A DNA stretch of 64,000 nucleotides from Solirubrobacter taibaiensis (GTDB lineage Bacteria > Actinomycetota > Thermoleophilia > Solirubrobacterales > Solirubrobacteraceae), in NCBI GenBank assembly GCA_027587225.1, contig JAPDDQ010000029.1, forward strand, positions 1 through 64,000. Reading direction: 5' to 3'. Positions 41,499-50,598 of this stretch are shown here, piece after piece (the first letter of the stretch is position 1; every line of letters starts with the position of its first letter). The notes under the pieces were generated by a model. It made no database searches and had not been told where the DNA came from. It saw only the letters and a list, made by a program, of their open reading frames with translations. The translations under genes and the position numbers were made by a program.

Positions 41499-41920
41499 TT
41501 GAGCTGGTAGTCGAAGAACTTCAGGCCGTCCACCCGGCGGTTGGAGACGATGTCGTCCGCAGACCAGCAATGGTCGCTGTAATCGTCCATCGCGACGCCG
41601 CCGTCCTCGATCAGGGCGAGCACGAATGCGCGGATCTGCTCGTCGCCGGGGATGCGGCCGGTGATGTCGCAAGTGACCGCCCAATACGGGAGCGCGCCCA
41701 GCGCCGTGGCGAGCGCATGCATCGCTTCGGGTTCCCAGTCGCAGTAGAGCGGACTGCTGTCGTTGGTGGTCGCGAGATCGACGTAGATCGCGGGGTTCTG
41801 GCGGCGCTTCGGCGCCGAGTTGATGATCCACGGGTGCGCCTGCGTGGGAGCGGCGAGACGCTGCACTCGCTGGATCGTCTCGTCGAAGGGCGCCCGTGGA
41901 AACACGAAGACGGTTCGCAT
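41468..41920 (-). CDS. hypothetical protein (150 aa)
   Basis: A soluble, acidic protein with repeated aromatic residues (LYCDWEPEAMHALATALGALPYWAVTCDITGRIPGDEQ, DDYSDHCWSADDI). No signal peptide. I do not recognise a family. The ATG at 41920 lies 94 bp from the divergent peptide-binding protein. The frame overlaps the monooxygenase 3' end by 31 bp. Confidence 0.58.
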   Translation of the reverse strand: MRTVFVFPRAPFDETIQRVQRLAAPTQAHPWIINSAPKRRQNPAIYVDLATTNDSSPLYCDWEPEAMHALATALGALPYWAVTCDITGRIPGDEQIRAFVLALIEDGGVAMDDYSDHCWSADDIVSNRRVDGLKFFDYQLNYERLSASEG

Positions 41921-41997
41921 GAGGTCACACGATGATGCCGCGATCCGCCTGCGCGCCGGTCGCGACCGAGGGGTCGAGCGCGATTCGGCCCGGCCGG

Positions 41998-42003
41998 TAG
42001 ACT
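41998..42003 (+). promoter_or_regulatory. -10 hexamer TAGACT (peptide-binding protein)
   Basis: TAGACT ends 10 nt before the ATG at 42014; a leader of zero to a few nucleotides is expected. Confidence 0.45.
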
Positions 42004-42013
42004 CGCCGCGCCG

Positions 42014-43552
42014 ATGAGGATCTACAAAACGCTTGTGACGCTCGTGGTGGCGGTGCTGTTCAGTGCCCCGGCCATCGCCCACGCCAACGCGGATGCGCTG
42101 CGCGTCGGCAGCACGCAAGCGGCGGTCTCGCTCGATCCGGCGGCCGCGTGGGACCACGGGTCGCAGCAGGTGATCACCAGCCTCTACCAGAACCTCCTGG
42201 CGATCCCGGCGGGTGGCACCCAGCCGCGGCCCGACGCCGCCAAGCGGTGCGCGTTCAAGAACGCGAGAACCTACGTGTGCACGTTGCGCAGCGGGCTGAA
42301 GTTCTCCAACGGCGACCGGCTCACCGCCGCCGACGTGAAGTTCTCGTTCGATCGGGTGCTCAAGATCGCGGAGCCGACCGGTCCTTACTCGGTGATCTTC
42401 AACCTCGTTCGCGTCGACGCGACCAGTGAGCGGACGGTCACGATGCATCTGCGGCGAGCGGACGGCGCCTGGCCGTACGTGCTCGCCCACACCGTGGCCG
42501 CGATCGTCCCGAAGCAGGTCTACCCGGCACGTCGCCTGTTGGCGAACACGAAGGTGATCGGCTCCGGCCCGTACAAGCTCGGCCGGTTCGTCCCGGATCA
42601 GCAGGCGGTGCTGACGCGCAACCCGCGGTATTCGGGGACGGCCGCGAAGACCAAGACGGTCACGGTGCGGTACTTCGCCGATGGCGCGGCGTTGAAGCGG
42701 GCGATCGAGGTCGGCGACATCGACGTCGCCTTCGCCGGCTTCTCCGCGGCCGAGATCGCGCAGCTGCGCACCCAGGCGGCGGCCGGCGTGCAGGTGTTGG
42801 AGGGCCCCGGCTCCGAGATCCACTACCTCGTGTTCGACCTCGGCAAAGCGCCGGCCGACAACGTCGCCGTGCGCCGGGCGATCGCCCAGGTGATCGATCG
42901 TCCCGCGCTCGCGAGCACCGTCTACGCCGACACGGTCAAGCCGCTCTACTCGTTGCTGCCGGAGGCGCTGCTCGGCGCCAAGCCGGTGTTCCAGACGGTG
43001 TACGGGGCGCCGAACGTCGCGAACGCGCAAGCGACGCTCGCCGCCGCCGGGATCGCCACCCCGGTGACGCTCGACGCCTTCTACACCCCCAGCCGCTACG
43101 GCCCCGAGGAAGCGGCTGCCCTGGGCGAGATCCGCCGTCAACTCGAGGCCAGCGGGCTGTTCCGGGTCACGGTCGGAGCGCAGGAATGGGGTCCCTACAA
43201 GGAGGACGCCTTCAGCCGGCACCGCTACCCGATGTACGGTCTCGGCTGGTTCGGCGACCACCTCGACGGCGACAACTACCTGTCGCCGTTCCTGTTCTCC
43301 GGCGGCTTCATGCAGAACGGCTACGAGAACGCCACGGTGGACCGGTTGCTCGACCGGGAGTTCGGGTCGACCAAGCAGACGGAGCGGACCGCGATCTTCG
43401 GCCAGGTCCAGGACATCCTCGCGCGCGACGTCCCGCTGCTCCCGCTGTGGGAGCGCAAGCGGATCGCCGTCGTCCGAGCGGGCGTGGACGGGGTCCAGAA
43501 CACGCTGGACCCCTCACTGCAGATGCGGTTCTGGCTCCTGTCGAAGCGCTGA
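42014..43552 (+). CDS. ABC transporter substrate-binding protein, family 5 (peptide/nickel type), orphan
   Basis: A 512-residue exported solute-binding protein. The signal peptide is MRIYKTLVTLVVAVLFSAPAIAHANA with no lipobox Cys. ALRVGSTQAAVSLDPAAAWDHGSQQVITSLYQNLL, RLTAADVKFSFDRVL, GSGPYKLGRF and NVAVRRAIAQVIDR are family 5 hallmarks. No permease or ATPase gene is adjacent, so it must work with components elsewhere or act as a stand-alone receptor. Its lack of a lipid anchor is unusual for a high-GC Gram-positive binding protein, though in actinobacteria it could be free in the wall zone. Confidence 0.88.
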   Translation: MRIYKTLVTLVVAVLFSAPAIAHANADALRVGSTQAAVSLDPAAAWDHGSQQVITSLYQNLLAIPAGGTQPRPDAAKRCAFKNARTYVCTLRSGLKFSNGDRLTAADVKFSFDRVLKIAEPTGPYSVIFNLVRVDATSERTVTMHLRRADGAWPYVLAHTVAAIVPKQVYPARRLLANTKVIGSGPYKLGRFVPDQQAVLTRNPRYSGTAAKTKTVTVRYFADGAALKRAIEVGDIDVAFAGFSAAEIAQLRTQAAAGVQVLEGPGSEIHYLVFDLGKAPADNVAVRRAIAQVIDRPALASTVYADTVKPLYSLLPEALLGAKPVFQTVYGAPNVANAQATLAAAGIATPVTLDAFYTPSRYGPEEAAALGEIRRQLEASGLFRVTVGAQEWGPYKEDAFSRHRYPMYGLGWFGDHLDGDNYLSPFLFSGGFMQNGYENATVDRLLDREFGSTKQTERTAIFGQVQDILARDVPLLPLWERKRIAVVRAGVDGVQNTLDPSLQMRFWLLSKR

Positions 43553-43574
43553 CAAGACCGGTGAGGACGGGCGT

Positions 43575-44600
43575 CTACTCGGGTGCTCGCGTCGAGTATC
43601 CGACGACGGCGACCGGGGCACCGAGACCGTCGTCGATCGTCGCGTTGCGAACGTGGGCGTTGAACGGGGGAGCGTCACGACGGCGGACCGGGAACTGACC
43701 CTCCCAGGCGCCGCGATCACGAACCTCGGACATGATCGCGCCGGCGAGGCGCTCGGCGTCCGGCCCGACGGTCAGCTCGGTGATGTCGCGCCCCAGCGCT
43801 TCGGAGGCGGCCCAGCCGTAGAGGCTGTGAGCCAGCTCGTCCCAGTACATGACGGCGCCGCGCAGGTCGGTCGCGATGACCGCTGTGCGGGCGGGGCGCA
43901 CGTCCGCGCCGATCGAGCTCGCCGGGGAGCCGAGACCGGGCAGCTGCCGGTGCCAGTCGAGCCGGAAGGCCAGCGCCCGCACCTGCGCCGACGCGTCGAC
44001 GACCCGCAGCCGGGCGCCGGCCAGTTGTGCGCGGACCGCGACGCGGGTGATGGCTTCAAGCCCGTGCGGATCAGCGAACTCGAGCGTGCCCAGGTCGAGG
44101 ACGATGCTGCGGTCCGGACGCGCGAAGGCGATGATCGCGTCGAGTTCGGTGCTCACCGCCCGCAGTCCGGCGAGGTCGAGCGCTCCGCTGATCGTCGCGC
44201 GTAGTGCGCGGCCGGCGTCGTGGCGCCGCACACGGATCTTGGGCTGGGCTCGCGTCAGGAGCTGCCGCGCCTCGTGCGGGGAGGCCACCGAAGGGATCGT
44301 GGTGCGATACGCGAGTGCGGTCGAGACGGCCGCGGCGGCGGGCATCACGATCGCGCACCGTCGGCCGTCCTGCCCGAGTTGCACTCGCGCATCAATGAGC
44401 TGGCGAACGACACCGACGGACAGATGCGTCCGGGCTCCCAGCCGGATCATCAGGCCGCGATCGGATCGGGTCGGCAGCGTCTTCAGCCCGAGCGCGAGCG
44501 CGTCGGCCAGCCCCGCGTCCGCATGCCTGCGTAGGTCAAGGACGTCTTCGCGATGCATCACAGCGCCGATCGACCGGCAGAACGACTGAAGCTCAAGCAC
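43575..44600 (-). CDS. STAS-PAS signalling protein (degenerate STAS)
   Basis: A 341-residue soluble protein starting at GTG 44600. The N-terminal 130 residues are helical and unassigned. A STAS domain follows (about 135-225: SGALDLAGLRAVSTELDAIIAFARPDRSIVLDLGTLEFADPHGLEAI); the phosphorylatable Ser/Thr position reads His (A-D-P-H-G), so it should not be switched by an anti-sigma kinase. A PAS domain closes the protein (AVIATDLRGAVMYWDELAHSLYGW, the usual W-N-x-x-A-E-x-L-Y-G-W region). It may link a PAS signal to partner-switching proteins. It neighbours a small STAS-like gene and an EAL gene on the same strand. Confidence 0.75.
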   Translation of the reverse strand: MLELQSFCRSIGAVMHREDVLDLRRHADAGLADALALGLKTLPTRSDRGLMIRLGARTHLSVGVVRQLIDARVQLGQDGRRCAIVMPAAAAVSTALAYRTTIPSVASPHEARQLLTRAQPKIRVRRHDAGRALRATISGALDLAGLRAVSTELDAIIAFARPDRSIVLDLGTLEFADPHGLEAITRVAVRAQLAGARLRVVDASAQVRALAFRLDWHRQLPGLGSPASSIGADVRPARTAVIATDLRGAVMYWDELAHSLYGWAASEALGRDITELTVGPDAERLAGAIMSEVRDRGAWEGQFPVRRRDAPPFNAHVRNATIDDGLGAPVAVVGYSTRAPE

Positions 44601-44659
44601 CGGATCCCTACCCGGAACCGGCGAGCGTCTGTGCGCCGAGCCTGCGCTGGGCCCACCGG

Positions 44660-44980
44660 TCAGCCCGTCCTGGGTGACTCCTGCGGCGGTGGCGGCGTCA
44701 GCCGTGCCGCACGATAAGACGCCGCCAGACCAGGCGGGCACGACGTCAGCTCGCCGAGGTCCAACGACACCGCGTCGCCGCGCTCCCGTGCCTGCTCGAT
44801 CGCGCGAGTGAGGGCCTCGACGGCATCGCTGTCGGCATCGCCGGCGAGGGCCACGCGCGTGCGGCCGAGCGCGGGCCAGCGTCTGACCGTGAGCCGCCAA
44901 GGCGGCGCGTCGGCGGACGGTTCGCGGCCCTCCGGCTCGTTCAGCCGCAACTCGCCCCGGCTGGGCACGAATCGGCGCAT
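44660..44980 (-). CDS. small STAS-like protein
   Basis: A 106-residue protein. WRLTVRRWPALGRTRVALAGDADSDAVEALTRAIEQARERGDAVSLDLGELTSCPPGLAASYRAARL follows the STAS strand-helix order, but the core ends early and the phospho-site region reads S-C-P-P-G, so it is a reduced or degenerate STAS. It lies between the STAS-PAS and EAL genes on the same strand. Codon use is normal, supporting a real gene. A pseudogene cannot be excluded. Confidence 0.5.
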   Translation of the reverse strand: MRRFVPSRGELRLNEPEGREPSADAPPWRLTVRRWPALGRTRVALAGDADSDAVEALTRAIEQARERGDAVSLDLGELTSCPPGLAASYRAARLTPPPPQESPRTG

Positions 44981-45053
44981 GTCAAGCGCTACGGGTCCGC
45001 CGGACGGGCAGGATCGCGCATGCACTCGTGTGGCGCACAGGAAGCCGAATGCC

Positions 45054-45941
45054 CTACTGCATGGTCGGTCCGAGACGACGTACGGACGCGTGTTTCGCGG
45101 TCGTCCATCGTGACCGCCGGCCGGAGGCGGACCCTCGCCGTCGCGGCACGTCGAACAGCTCGAGCAACCCCGGGGTCTTCGCCAGACGGACCGTGTCGGT
45201 GAGCGACGTGTCGGTGGCCCAGCCGGTTTGCGGCCGGCCCAGCAAATACCCCTGGACTTGGGTGACGCCCGCGCGGTGCAGCCAGCGCAGCTGCTGCAGC
45301 GTCTCGACACCCTCCGCGCACACGGCTGCCCCGGTCGACATCGCCGCGTGGATGAGCGACTCGGCGGCGGCGGCGCGCACCGGGTCGAGCTCCAAGCCGG
45401 TGATGAGGCTTCGGTCGAGCTTGACGAGCTCAGGTGCGACGAGCCGGACGTCGGCGAGCCGGGCGTGGCCGGCGCCGACATCGTCGAGGGCGAAGTGCGC
45501 ACCGCGGCGCCGGTAGTTGCGGATGGTGGTGGGGAGGGAGGGGTCGCCGGAGATCGGCTCGTTCTCGGTGAGCTCGAACATCAGGCCGGACAGGTCATCG
45601 GGCAGCACCTCGCCGAGCGCGCGGGTACCGAGCGTCGAGGGACTGACGTTGACGGTCAACACCGATGCCGCCGGCCGGAACGGCACGGACAGCGCCGCGT
45701 CGATGGCGGCCGCCTCCAAGCGCGCGCCGAGACCGCAGCGATGGGCGCACTGAAACCAGTGCTGAGGGCTCCAGCCGGTCCGGCGATCGAAGCGCGAGAG
45801 GGCTTCGTAGCCCGCGATGCGGCCATCGACGAGGTCGAGGATCGGCTGGGTGACGATCCGGATCGCGCTCGGATCGGCGATCACGTCCTGGATCAGGCGG
45901 GGCGCATCACGTGCAACCCGGGGGCTCGGGTGGCTGTCCAT
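45054..45941 (-). CDS. stand-alone EAL-domain phosphodiesterase
   Basis: A 295-residue protein that is essentially one EAL domain. GYEALSRFDRRTGW holds the catalytic Glu (residue 46), FELTENEP, FALDDVGAGHARL, ELVKLDRSLI and CAEGVETLQQL supply the metal ligands and the general base Lys, and VQGYLLGRP closes the fold. Activity against c-di-GMP is likely. The Arg/Ser-rich tail of about 40 residues is unusual. It lies upstream of the two STAS-type genes on the same strand. Confidence 0.88.
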   Translation of the reverse strand: MDSHPSPRVARDAPRLIQDVIADPSAIRIVTQPILDLVDGRIAGYEALSRFDRRTGWSPQHWFQCAHRCGLGARLEAAAIDAALSVPFRPAASVLTVNVSPSTLGTRALGEVLPDDLSGLMFELTENEPISGDPSLPTTIRNYRRRGAHFALDDVGAGHARLADVRLVAPELVKLDRSLITGLELDPVRAAAAESLIHAAMSTGAAVCAEGVETLQQLRWLHRAGVTQVQGYLLGRPQTGWATDTSLTDTVRLAKTPGLLELFDVPRRRGSASGRRSRWTTAKHASVRRLGPTMQ

Positions 45942-46104
45942 GAGGTGAACAACGACGAGTCGTCGCGACTCTTGCGCAAACTCCTGCCATCAATTGACAC
46001 GGCGTCAGGCTATGGACGCGACGACCGGGACATCGTCCCGGTACGACGGGACCGCGGCAGCCGTCTTCTCCGAGGACAAGCAACAGCTCCAAGGAGAAAC
46101 TCTG

Positions 46105-47211
46105 ATGTTCCAGCAGTTCCCGAAGTCCCTTCTGCTCGGCCTGCTCGCCGCCGTCGCGGTGACGGCTGCGCCGGCCCAAGCGCAGGTGCCGGGCGCGTCC
46201 GTGACGTCGAGCGAGACGGGCACCATGCGCTACTCCGGCACCGACGTGGCCAACGACGTGCGCTTCACGCTCGCGGGCAGCACGTTCACCATCGACGATG
46301 TCGTGCCGATCACCGCCGGCACCGGGTGCAAGGCCGTAGCGGGCGACGCCACCAAGGCCACGTGCATCGCGCCGAGGGCCGGCAACAAGTTCAAGGAGTT
46401 CACGGTCTCGCCCGGCAACGGCAACGACCGGGTCGTGAACGCGACGTCCTCCGCCACCACCATCGCGGTCGGCGCGCCCATGCGGGTCAACGGCGGTCTG
46501 GGCGACGACCAGCTGATCGGTGACGTCAAGACCGACGACACCCTGCTCGGCTCGGTCGGCAACGACGACGTCCGTGACCCGGGCGGCCAGAACGAGCTCG
46601 AAGGCGGTGCCGGCAACGACAAGGTCAACGGCGGCTCGGGCGGTGACCTCCTGCGTGGCAATTCCGGCAACGATCTGCTGGACGGTGGCGGCAGCGACGA
46701 CCAGCTCGACGGCGGCGACGGTCGCGACATCATCGACGGCGGCCCGACCGGGATCAGCGTCGGCGAACGGCATGATCGAGTGATCTACTCCGGCCGCAGC
46801 GTCCGCGTAGACGTCAATCTGACCCGCACCGACGCCAGCCAGGGGACGCCGGCCAACCCGAGCCTCGGCACCCCGGCCGAGGGCGACACGATCCTCGACG
46901 TGGAGGACATCGTCGGCGGCAGTGGCAGCGATTTCCTGTTCGGCAACGCCTTCAACAACACGATCGCGGGTGGGGCCGGAAACGACGTCGTCGCGGGTCA
47001 GCAGGGCCAGGACGTGCTCAGCGGCGGCGACGGCAGCGACCTGGTCACCCCGTCACCGCTCGTCGGGTTCGGCGGCGTGGCGGACGGCAAGGTCGACAAC
47101 GTCGACTGCGGCGAGCCCGGCCAGCGCGACGGCGAGCCCGGGGATCAGACGTTCATCGTGCTCAGCGACCGCGACGTGGCGAACGACTGCCCGACCGTGG
47201 TCGAGCAGTGA
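46105..47211 (+). CDS. secreted RTX-like calcium-binding repeat protein
   Basis: A 368-residue protein with a strong ribosome site (AAGGAGAA) and a signal peptide (MFQQFPKSLLLGLLAAVAVTAAPAQA). From about residue 125 it carries G-G-x-G-x-D-x-U type nonapeptides (GGLGDDQLI, GGAGNDKVN, GNSGNDLLD, GGDGRDIID, GGAGNDVVA, GGDGSDLVT), the calcium-binding parallel beta-roll of RTX proteins. It uses a Sec signal rather than a type I secretion C-terminus. A putative surface or adhesive protein. The next secreted gene overlaps its stop by 4 bp. Confidence 0.85.
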   Translation: MFQQFPKSLLLGLLAAVAVTAAPAQAQVPGASVTSSETGTMRYSGTDVANDVRFTLAGSTFTIDDVVPITAGTGCKAVAGDATKATCIAPRAGNKFKEFTVSPGNGNDRVVNATSSATTIAVGAPMRVNGGLGDDQLIGDVKTDDTLLGSVGNDDVRDPGGQNELEGGAGNDKVNGGSGGDLLRGNSGNDLLDGGGSDDQLDGGDGRDIIDGGPTGISVGERHDRVIYSGRSVRVDVNLTRTDASQGTPANPSLGTPAEGDTILDVEDIVGGSGSDFLFGNAFNNTIAGGAGNDVVAGQQGQDVLSGGDGSDLVTPSPLVGFGGVADGKVDNVDCGEPGQRDGEPGDQTFIVLSDRDVANDCPTVVEQ

Positions 47212-47699
47212 TCATGCGCCGGACACTCATCGCCGGCGTGGCGGCCACGGCCGTCCTCGTCGCCGCCTCCGGGAGCGCCGCGTCGTCCAAGACGGAGACG
47301 CTGCGCATCTTCGAGAAGACACGGTCGATCCAGCTCACCAAGGCCGACGGCCGCGTGCTCACGCAGCTGCCGATCGCCGAGCCCGAGCCGGGCGACGTGG
47401 TCGACGCCGTGTTCGACATCTACGCGGGTGACCACGTCAAGCACGGCAAGACCCGGCTCGGCAGCGATCACCTCCGCTGCGAGTTCATCGCGGCCGGGCC
47501 GCCGAAGTGCGTCAGCCACGCCACGATCGGGCGCTCGATGCTCGTCGTGGAAGGCACACCGCCGCGGGTCACGTTCGGCACGGGCCGGTTCGCCGGCGCC
47601 ACCAGCAAGGTGATCTCCGCCAAGGAGGTCAAGGGAGCGCCGCCGTCCGAGCTCGCGCACAACGACATCGACGTCGTGGCGCGGATCAAGCTCAAGTAG
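47208..47699 (+). CDS. secreted allene-oxide-cyclase/dirigent-like barrel protein
   Basis: A 163-residue protein with a signal peptide (MIMRRTLIAGVAATAVLVAASGSAAS). DVVDAVFDIYAGDHVKHGKTRLGSDHLRCEF, ATIGRSMLVVEGTPPRVTFGTGRFAGATSKV and DIDVVARIKL resemble the eight-stranded barrel of allene oxide cyclase-like proteins common in actinobacteria. The GTG start overlaps the RTX-like stop (GTGA), so the two exported proteins are coupled. Its 3' end overlaps the convergent LuxR gene by 8 bp. Confidence 0.66.
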   Translation: MIMRRTLIAGVAATAVLVAASGSAASSKTETLRIFEKTRSIQLTKADGRVLTQLPIAEPEPGDVVDAVFDIYAGDHVKHGKTRLGSDHLRCEFIAAGPPKCVSHATIGRSMLVVEGTPPRVTFGTGRFAGATSKVISAKEVKGAPPSELAHNDIDVVARIKLK

Positions 47700-50532
47700 G
47701 GCGCTCAGTCTCGCCGTCGCGCTCGGCCAGCGCGACGGCGAGCTCGGTGCGGCCGGGCACACCGAGCTTGCGGTAGACGCGCGAGAGGTGCGTCTCGACC
47801 GTGGCCACGGTGACGAAGAGCTCCTGCGCGATCTCCCGGTTCGTGCGCCCGCGGCCGGCGAGCTCGGCGACCCGCTGCTCGCTCGGTGTGAGCGCGTCGT
47901 GGCCGCTGAGCGCCCGTCGCCGTGGACGGGCGCCGGACGCGCGCAACTCGTCCGTGGCCTGGCCCGCGAGCACTTCGGCCCCGCACGCGTGCGCCTCGTC
48001 GAGCGCGCGCAGCAGCAGTGCCCGCGCCGCGCGCCGTTCGCCGGTGCGGCGCAACGCCGCCCCGAGCTCGCACCGCACTCGCGCGCGGTCCAGCCGCCAC
48101 GGGCCCGATGCGAGCCGCTCCTCGGCGCTCGTCAACCCGGCGATCGTCTCGGCGGGGTCGTCCGCCGCGAGCGCCAGCGCACGCTCCGCCCGCGCGATCG
48201 AGCGCGCGGTGGCCCACACCCGCGCGAGTTCGAGTTCCTCGCGCGCCAGCTCCCGCGCCTCGGCGCGTCTGCCCTGCGCCACCAGCGCCACGGCGAGGCT
48301 CGAACGCCACGGTGGGCTGGGACGGCGCAGGTCCCACAGCGCGTGCCGGCGTCCGAGCTCACGCAGGTCCGCCTCCGCCGCGTCGATCCGGCGCGCCAGC
48401 AGACGGGCACTGCCACGCGCATGGAGCAGCGGGTTGAAGACCATCTGCTCGGGCAGCTCCCCGTCCAGGCCGGCCTGGACGAGCAGCCGGTCGGCCTCCT
48501 CGAAGGCGCCGGACTCCGCGTACGCCAGCACGGGAAACGCGATGACGCCCGCGACGACCGGAACCGCAGCACCTGTGCCCGTCCCGAGGTCACGCCAGAT
48601 CCGCCGGGCGTCCTCGAAGTCCGCCGTCGCGGCGCGCAGGTCGCCGCCATCGAGCGCGGACATCCCCCGGGCAGTGATCGCGTACGCGTGCCGCACGGGC
48701 GATCCCTCCTGCCGCGCGGTCTCCACGAGCCCCCGGACGAACGTGGCTGCCTCCTGCGGGTGGTCGGCGTGCAGCAGCAGCGCCGTGTCACCGACGCCTG
48801 TGGCGGGAAACGGCCACGGTCGGTCGGCCTGCAGCGCGATGGACTGTCGAGTGGTGCGCGCGAGATCGGCGGCGGTGGGCCCTGGGCGCTCGCCGGCCGC
48901 GGTGGCGAGCACGGCTCGCTCGCCGACCGTCATGCCGGTGAGTGGCGCGGCGACCGCGTGGATGCGCCCGCGCAGCTCGGCTTCCGTCGCGAGGTCATAG
49001 CGACCCACCAGCGCCAGCAGCGCTTCGAGCTTGAGCCACTGCTCGCGCAGCACCGGGTCGTCGCGGGTCTCCTCGACCGCGAGCAGCGCGACGCGCACGG
49101 CTGCGGCGGTACGGCCCGCGTTGAACTCGGCGACCACGAGCTGCGGCGCGATCTCCGCGCGTGCGGCCGGCGCTTGAGTGGCGGCCAGGGCGGCTCGCAG
49201 ATGCTCGGCGGCACGTTCGTCGAACGCCGTGAGCTCTGCCTCACCGAGTTCGCGCAACACGGCCGGCCGGAGCTCGGGCGGGGGTGGCTCCTCGAGCGCG
49301 CGCCGGAGCAGCGTGGCCGCGTGCCCGGCGACGCCCTGGGCCCGGGCGTCATGCGCGGCAGCACGCAGATGGTCGCTCGAGCGCGGGTCGCCGCGTCCAC
49401 CTCCGGCCGCCAGCAGGTGGGCGGCGATCCGACCGCTGGGGGCCTGGCGTGCGGCCAGCAGCTCGGCCGCGCGGGCGTGCCGGTTGACGCGCTCAGGTGC
49501 GGGGATCGCCGCCTCGACGACCGTGCGCAGGAGTGGATGCCGGAAGCGCAGGTGCTGCGTGTCGGCGAGCACCTCCGCTGTGACCAGCGCCGCCGCCGAC
49601 TGCGCGGCGGCGTGCTCCTCCAGTCCCGCGAGCGCCGCGGCGAGCGGCAGGTCGGCCCCGGACCCGAGCACCGCGACCGCCTCGGCAAGACCTCGGGCGG
49701 ACGCGTCCAGGCGAGCGAGCCGCCGTCGGACGGAAGCGCCTACGCGGTCAGGCGCGAGCGCCGCCAAGCCGCCCACGTTCGCGGCGACCGGCGCCAGGTC
49801 GGCGGCACGCAACTCCGCGACGAGCTCGCCGAGCAGGAAGGGGTTGCCGCCGGTGTGCTTCGTGCAGGCCTCGGTGAAGTCGGGCTCGGGCGCGCGACCC
49901 AGCCGTGCCTCCAGGACCGCGGCCACGTCCACCGTGTCGAGCGGACCCGGCCTGATCCGGGTGGCCGGCTCGTGCGCGAGCAGATCCTCCAGTTCGGGGC
50001 GATCCGTCGCGCTGCCCGCGCGCACGGTCATCGCCAGCATGACCGGCACACCCTCGATGCGGCGGGCCACGTACGCCAGCCAGCGCAGCGACGGCTCGTC
50101 CATCCACTGCGCATCGTCGACGGCGACGAGCACGGGAGCAGTCGCGCTCACATTCACGAGCAGCCAATAGAGGGCGTGCAGCGTCGCGTACAGCTCCGGC
50201 TCGCCCGTCGGTTCGAACCCGAGCACGGGCGCGGCACGGCGGGCGGCACCGTCCAAGCGCCCGGCGTGCGCCTCGAAGAGCCGGCGGGCGATCCCGAACG
50301 CGAACTCCTGCTCGAGCTCGTTCGCGTCTGCGACGAGCGTCGTGAATCCCTTTGTGCGCGCCGCGGCGACGGCTTCGTCGAGCAGCGCCGACTTGCCGAT
50401 GCCGGCCGGCCCGGGCACGATCAGCAGCGACCCGGTGCCCGCTGCGGTCGCGTCGACGAGCGTGCCGATCCGGTGCAGGTCCCCAGCGCGCCCGGCCAAC
50501 CGTGGCCGTTCAGTCCTGGGCAGCGCACACAT
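47692..50532 (-). CDS. AAA/LuxR-family large transcriptional regulator (LAL type)
   Basis: A 946-residue protein. Walker A is GPAGIGKS (residues 41-48), Walker B is VLVAVDDAQWMD (about 138), and FLLGELVAELR and RFRHPLLRTVVEAA are typical of the AAA/winged-helix part. A long Ala/Leu-rich tetratricopeptide region follows, and the last 70 residues are a LuxR helix-turn-helix (LTPSEQRVAELAGRGRTNREIAQELFVTVATVETHLSRVYRKLG). These are ATP-dependent activators responding to unknown ligands. A truncated second copy lies at the left window edge. Confidence 0.92.
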   Translation of the reverse strand: MCALPRTERPRLAGRAGDLHRIGTLVDATAAGTGSLLIVPGPAGIGKSALLDEAVAAARTKGFTTLVADANELEQEFAFGIARRLFEAHAGRLDGAARRAAPVLGFEPTGEPELYATLHALYWLLVNVSATAPVLVAVDDAQWMDEPSLRWLAYVARRIEGVPVMLAMTVRAGSATDRPELEDLLAHEPATRIRPGPLDTVDVAAVLEARLGRAPEPDFTEACTKHTGGNPFLLGELVAELRAADLAPVAANVGGLAALAPDRVGASVRRRLARLDASARGLAEAVAVLGSGADLPLAAALAGLEEHAAAQSAAALVTAEVLADTQHLRFRHPLLRTVVEAAIPAPERVNRHARAAELLAARQAPSGRIAAHLLAAGGGRGDPRSSDHLRAAAHDARAQGVAGHAATLLRRALEEPPPPELRPAVLRELGEAELTAFDERAAEHLRAALAATQAPAARAEIAPQLVVAEFNAGRTAAAVRVALLAVEETRDDPVLREQWLKLEALLALVGRYDLATEAELRGRIHAVAAPLTGMTVGERAVLATAAGERPGPTAADLARTTRQSIALQADRPWPFPATGVGDTALLLHADHPQEAATFVRGLVETARQEGSPVRHAYAITARGMSALDGGDLRAATADFEDARRIWRDLGTGTGAAVPVVAGVIAFPVLAYAESGAFEEADRLLVQAGLDGELPEQMVFNPLLHARGSARLLARRIDAAEADLRELGRRHALWDLRRPSPPWRSSLAVALVAQGRRAEARELAREELELARVWATARSIARAERALALAADDPAETIAGLTSAEERLASGPWRLDRARVRCELGAALRRTGERRAARALLLRALDEAHACGAEVLAGQATDELRASGARPRRRALSGHDALTPSEQRVAELAGRGRTNREIAQELFVTVATVETHLSRVYRKLGVPGRTELAVALAERDGETERPT

Positions 50533-50598
50533 GGGCGAGGCCGATGATGCCAGCGTTCGTCCCGTGTCGTCGGCGCGGGCGGCGGCGTCTCACACGGT

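Noticed and set aside
46105..47211. Possible RTX toxin (haemolysin) call
   Set aside because: Only calcium-binding repeats are present; there is no toxin domain, acyltransferase or type I secretion gene, and a Sec signal peptide is used.
47788..50547. 919-codon plus-strand open frame opposite the large LuxR gene
   Set aside because: Gly/Arg-rich shadow frame; Walker motifs and helix-turn-helix are on the minus strand.
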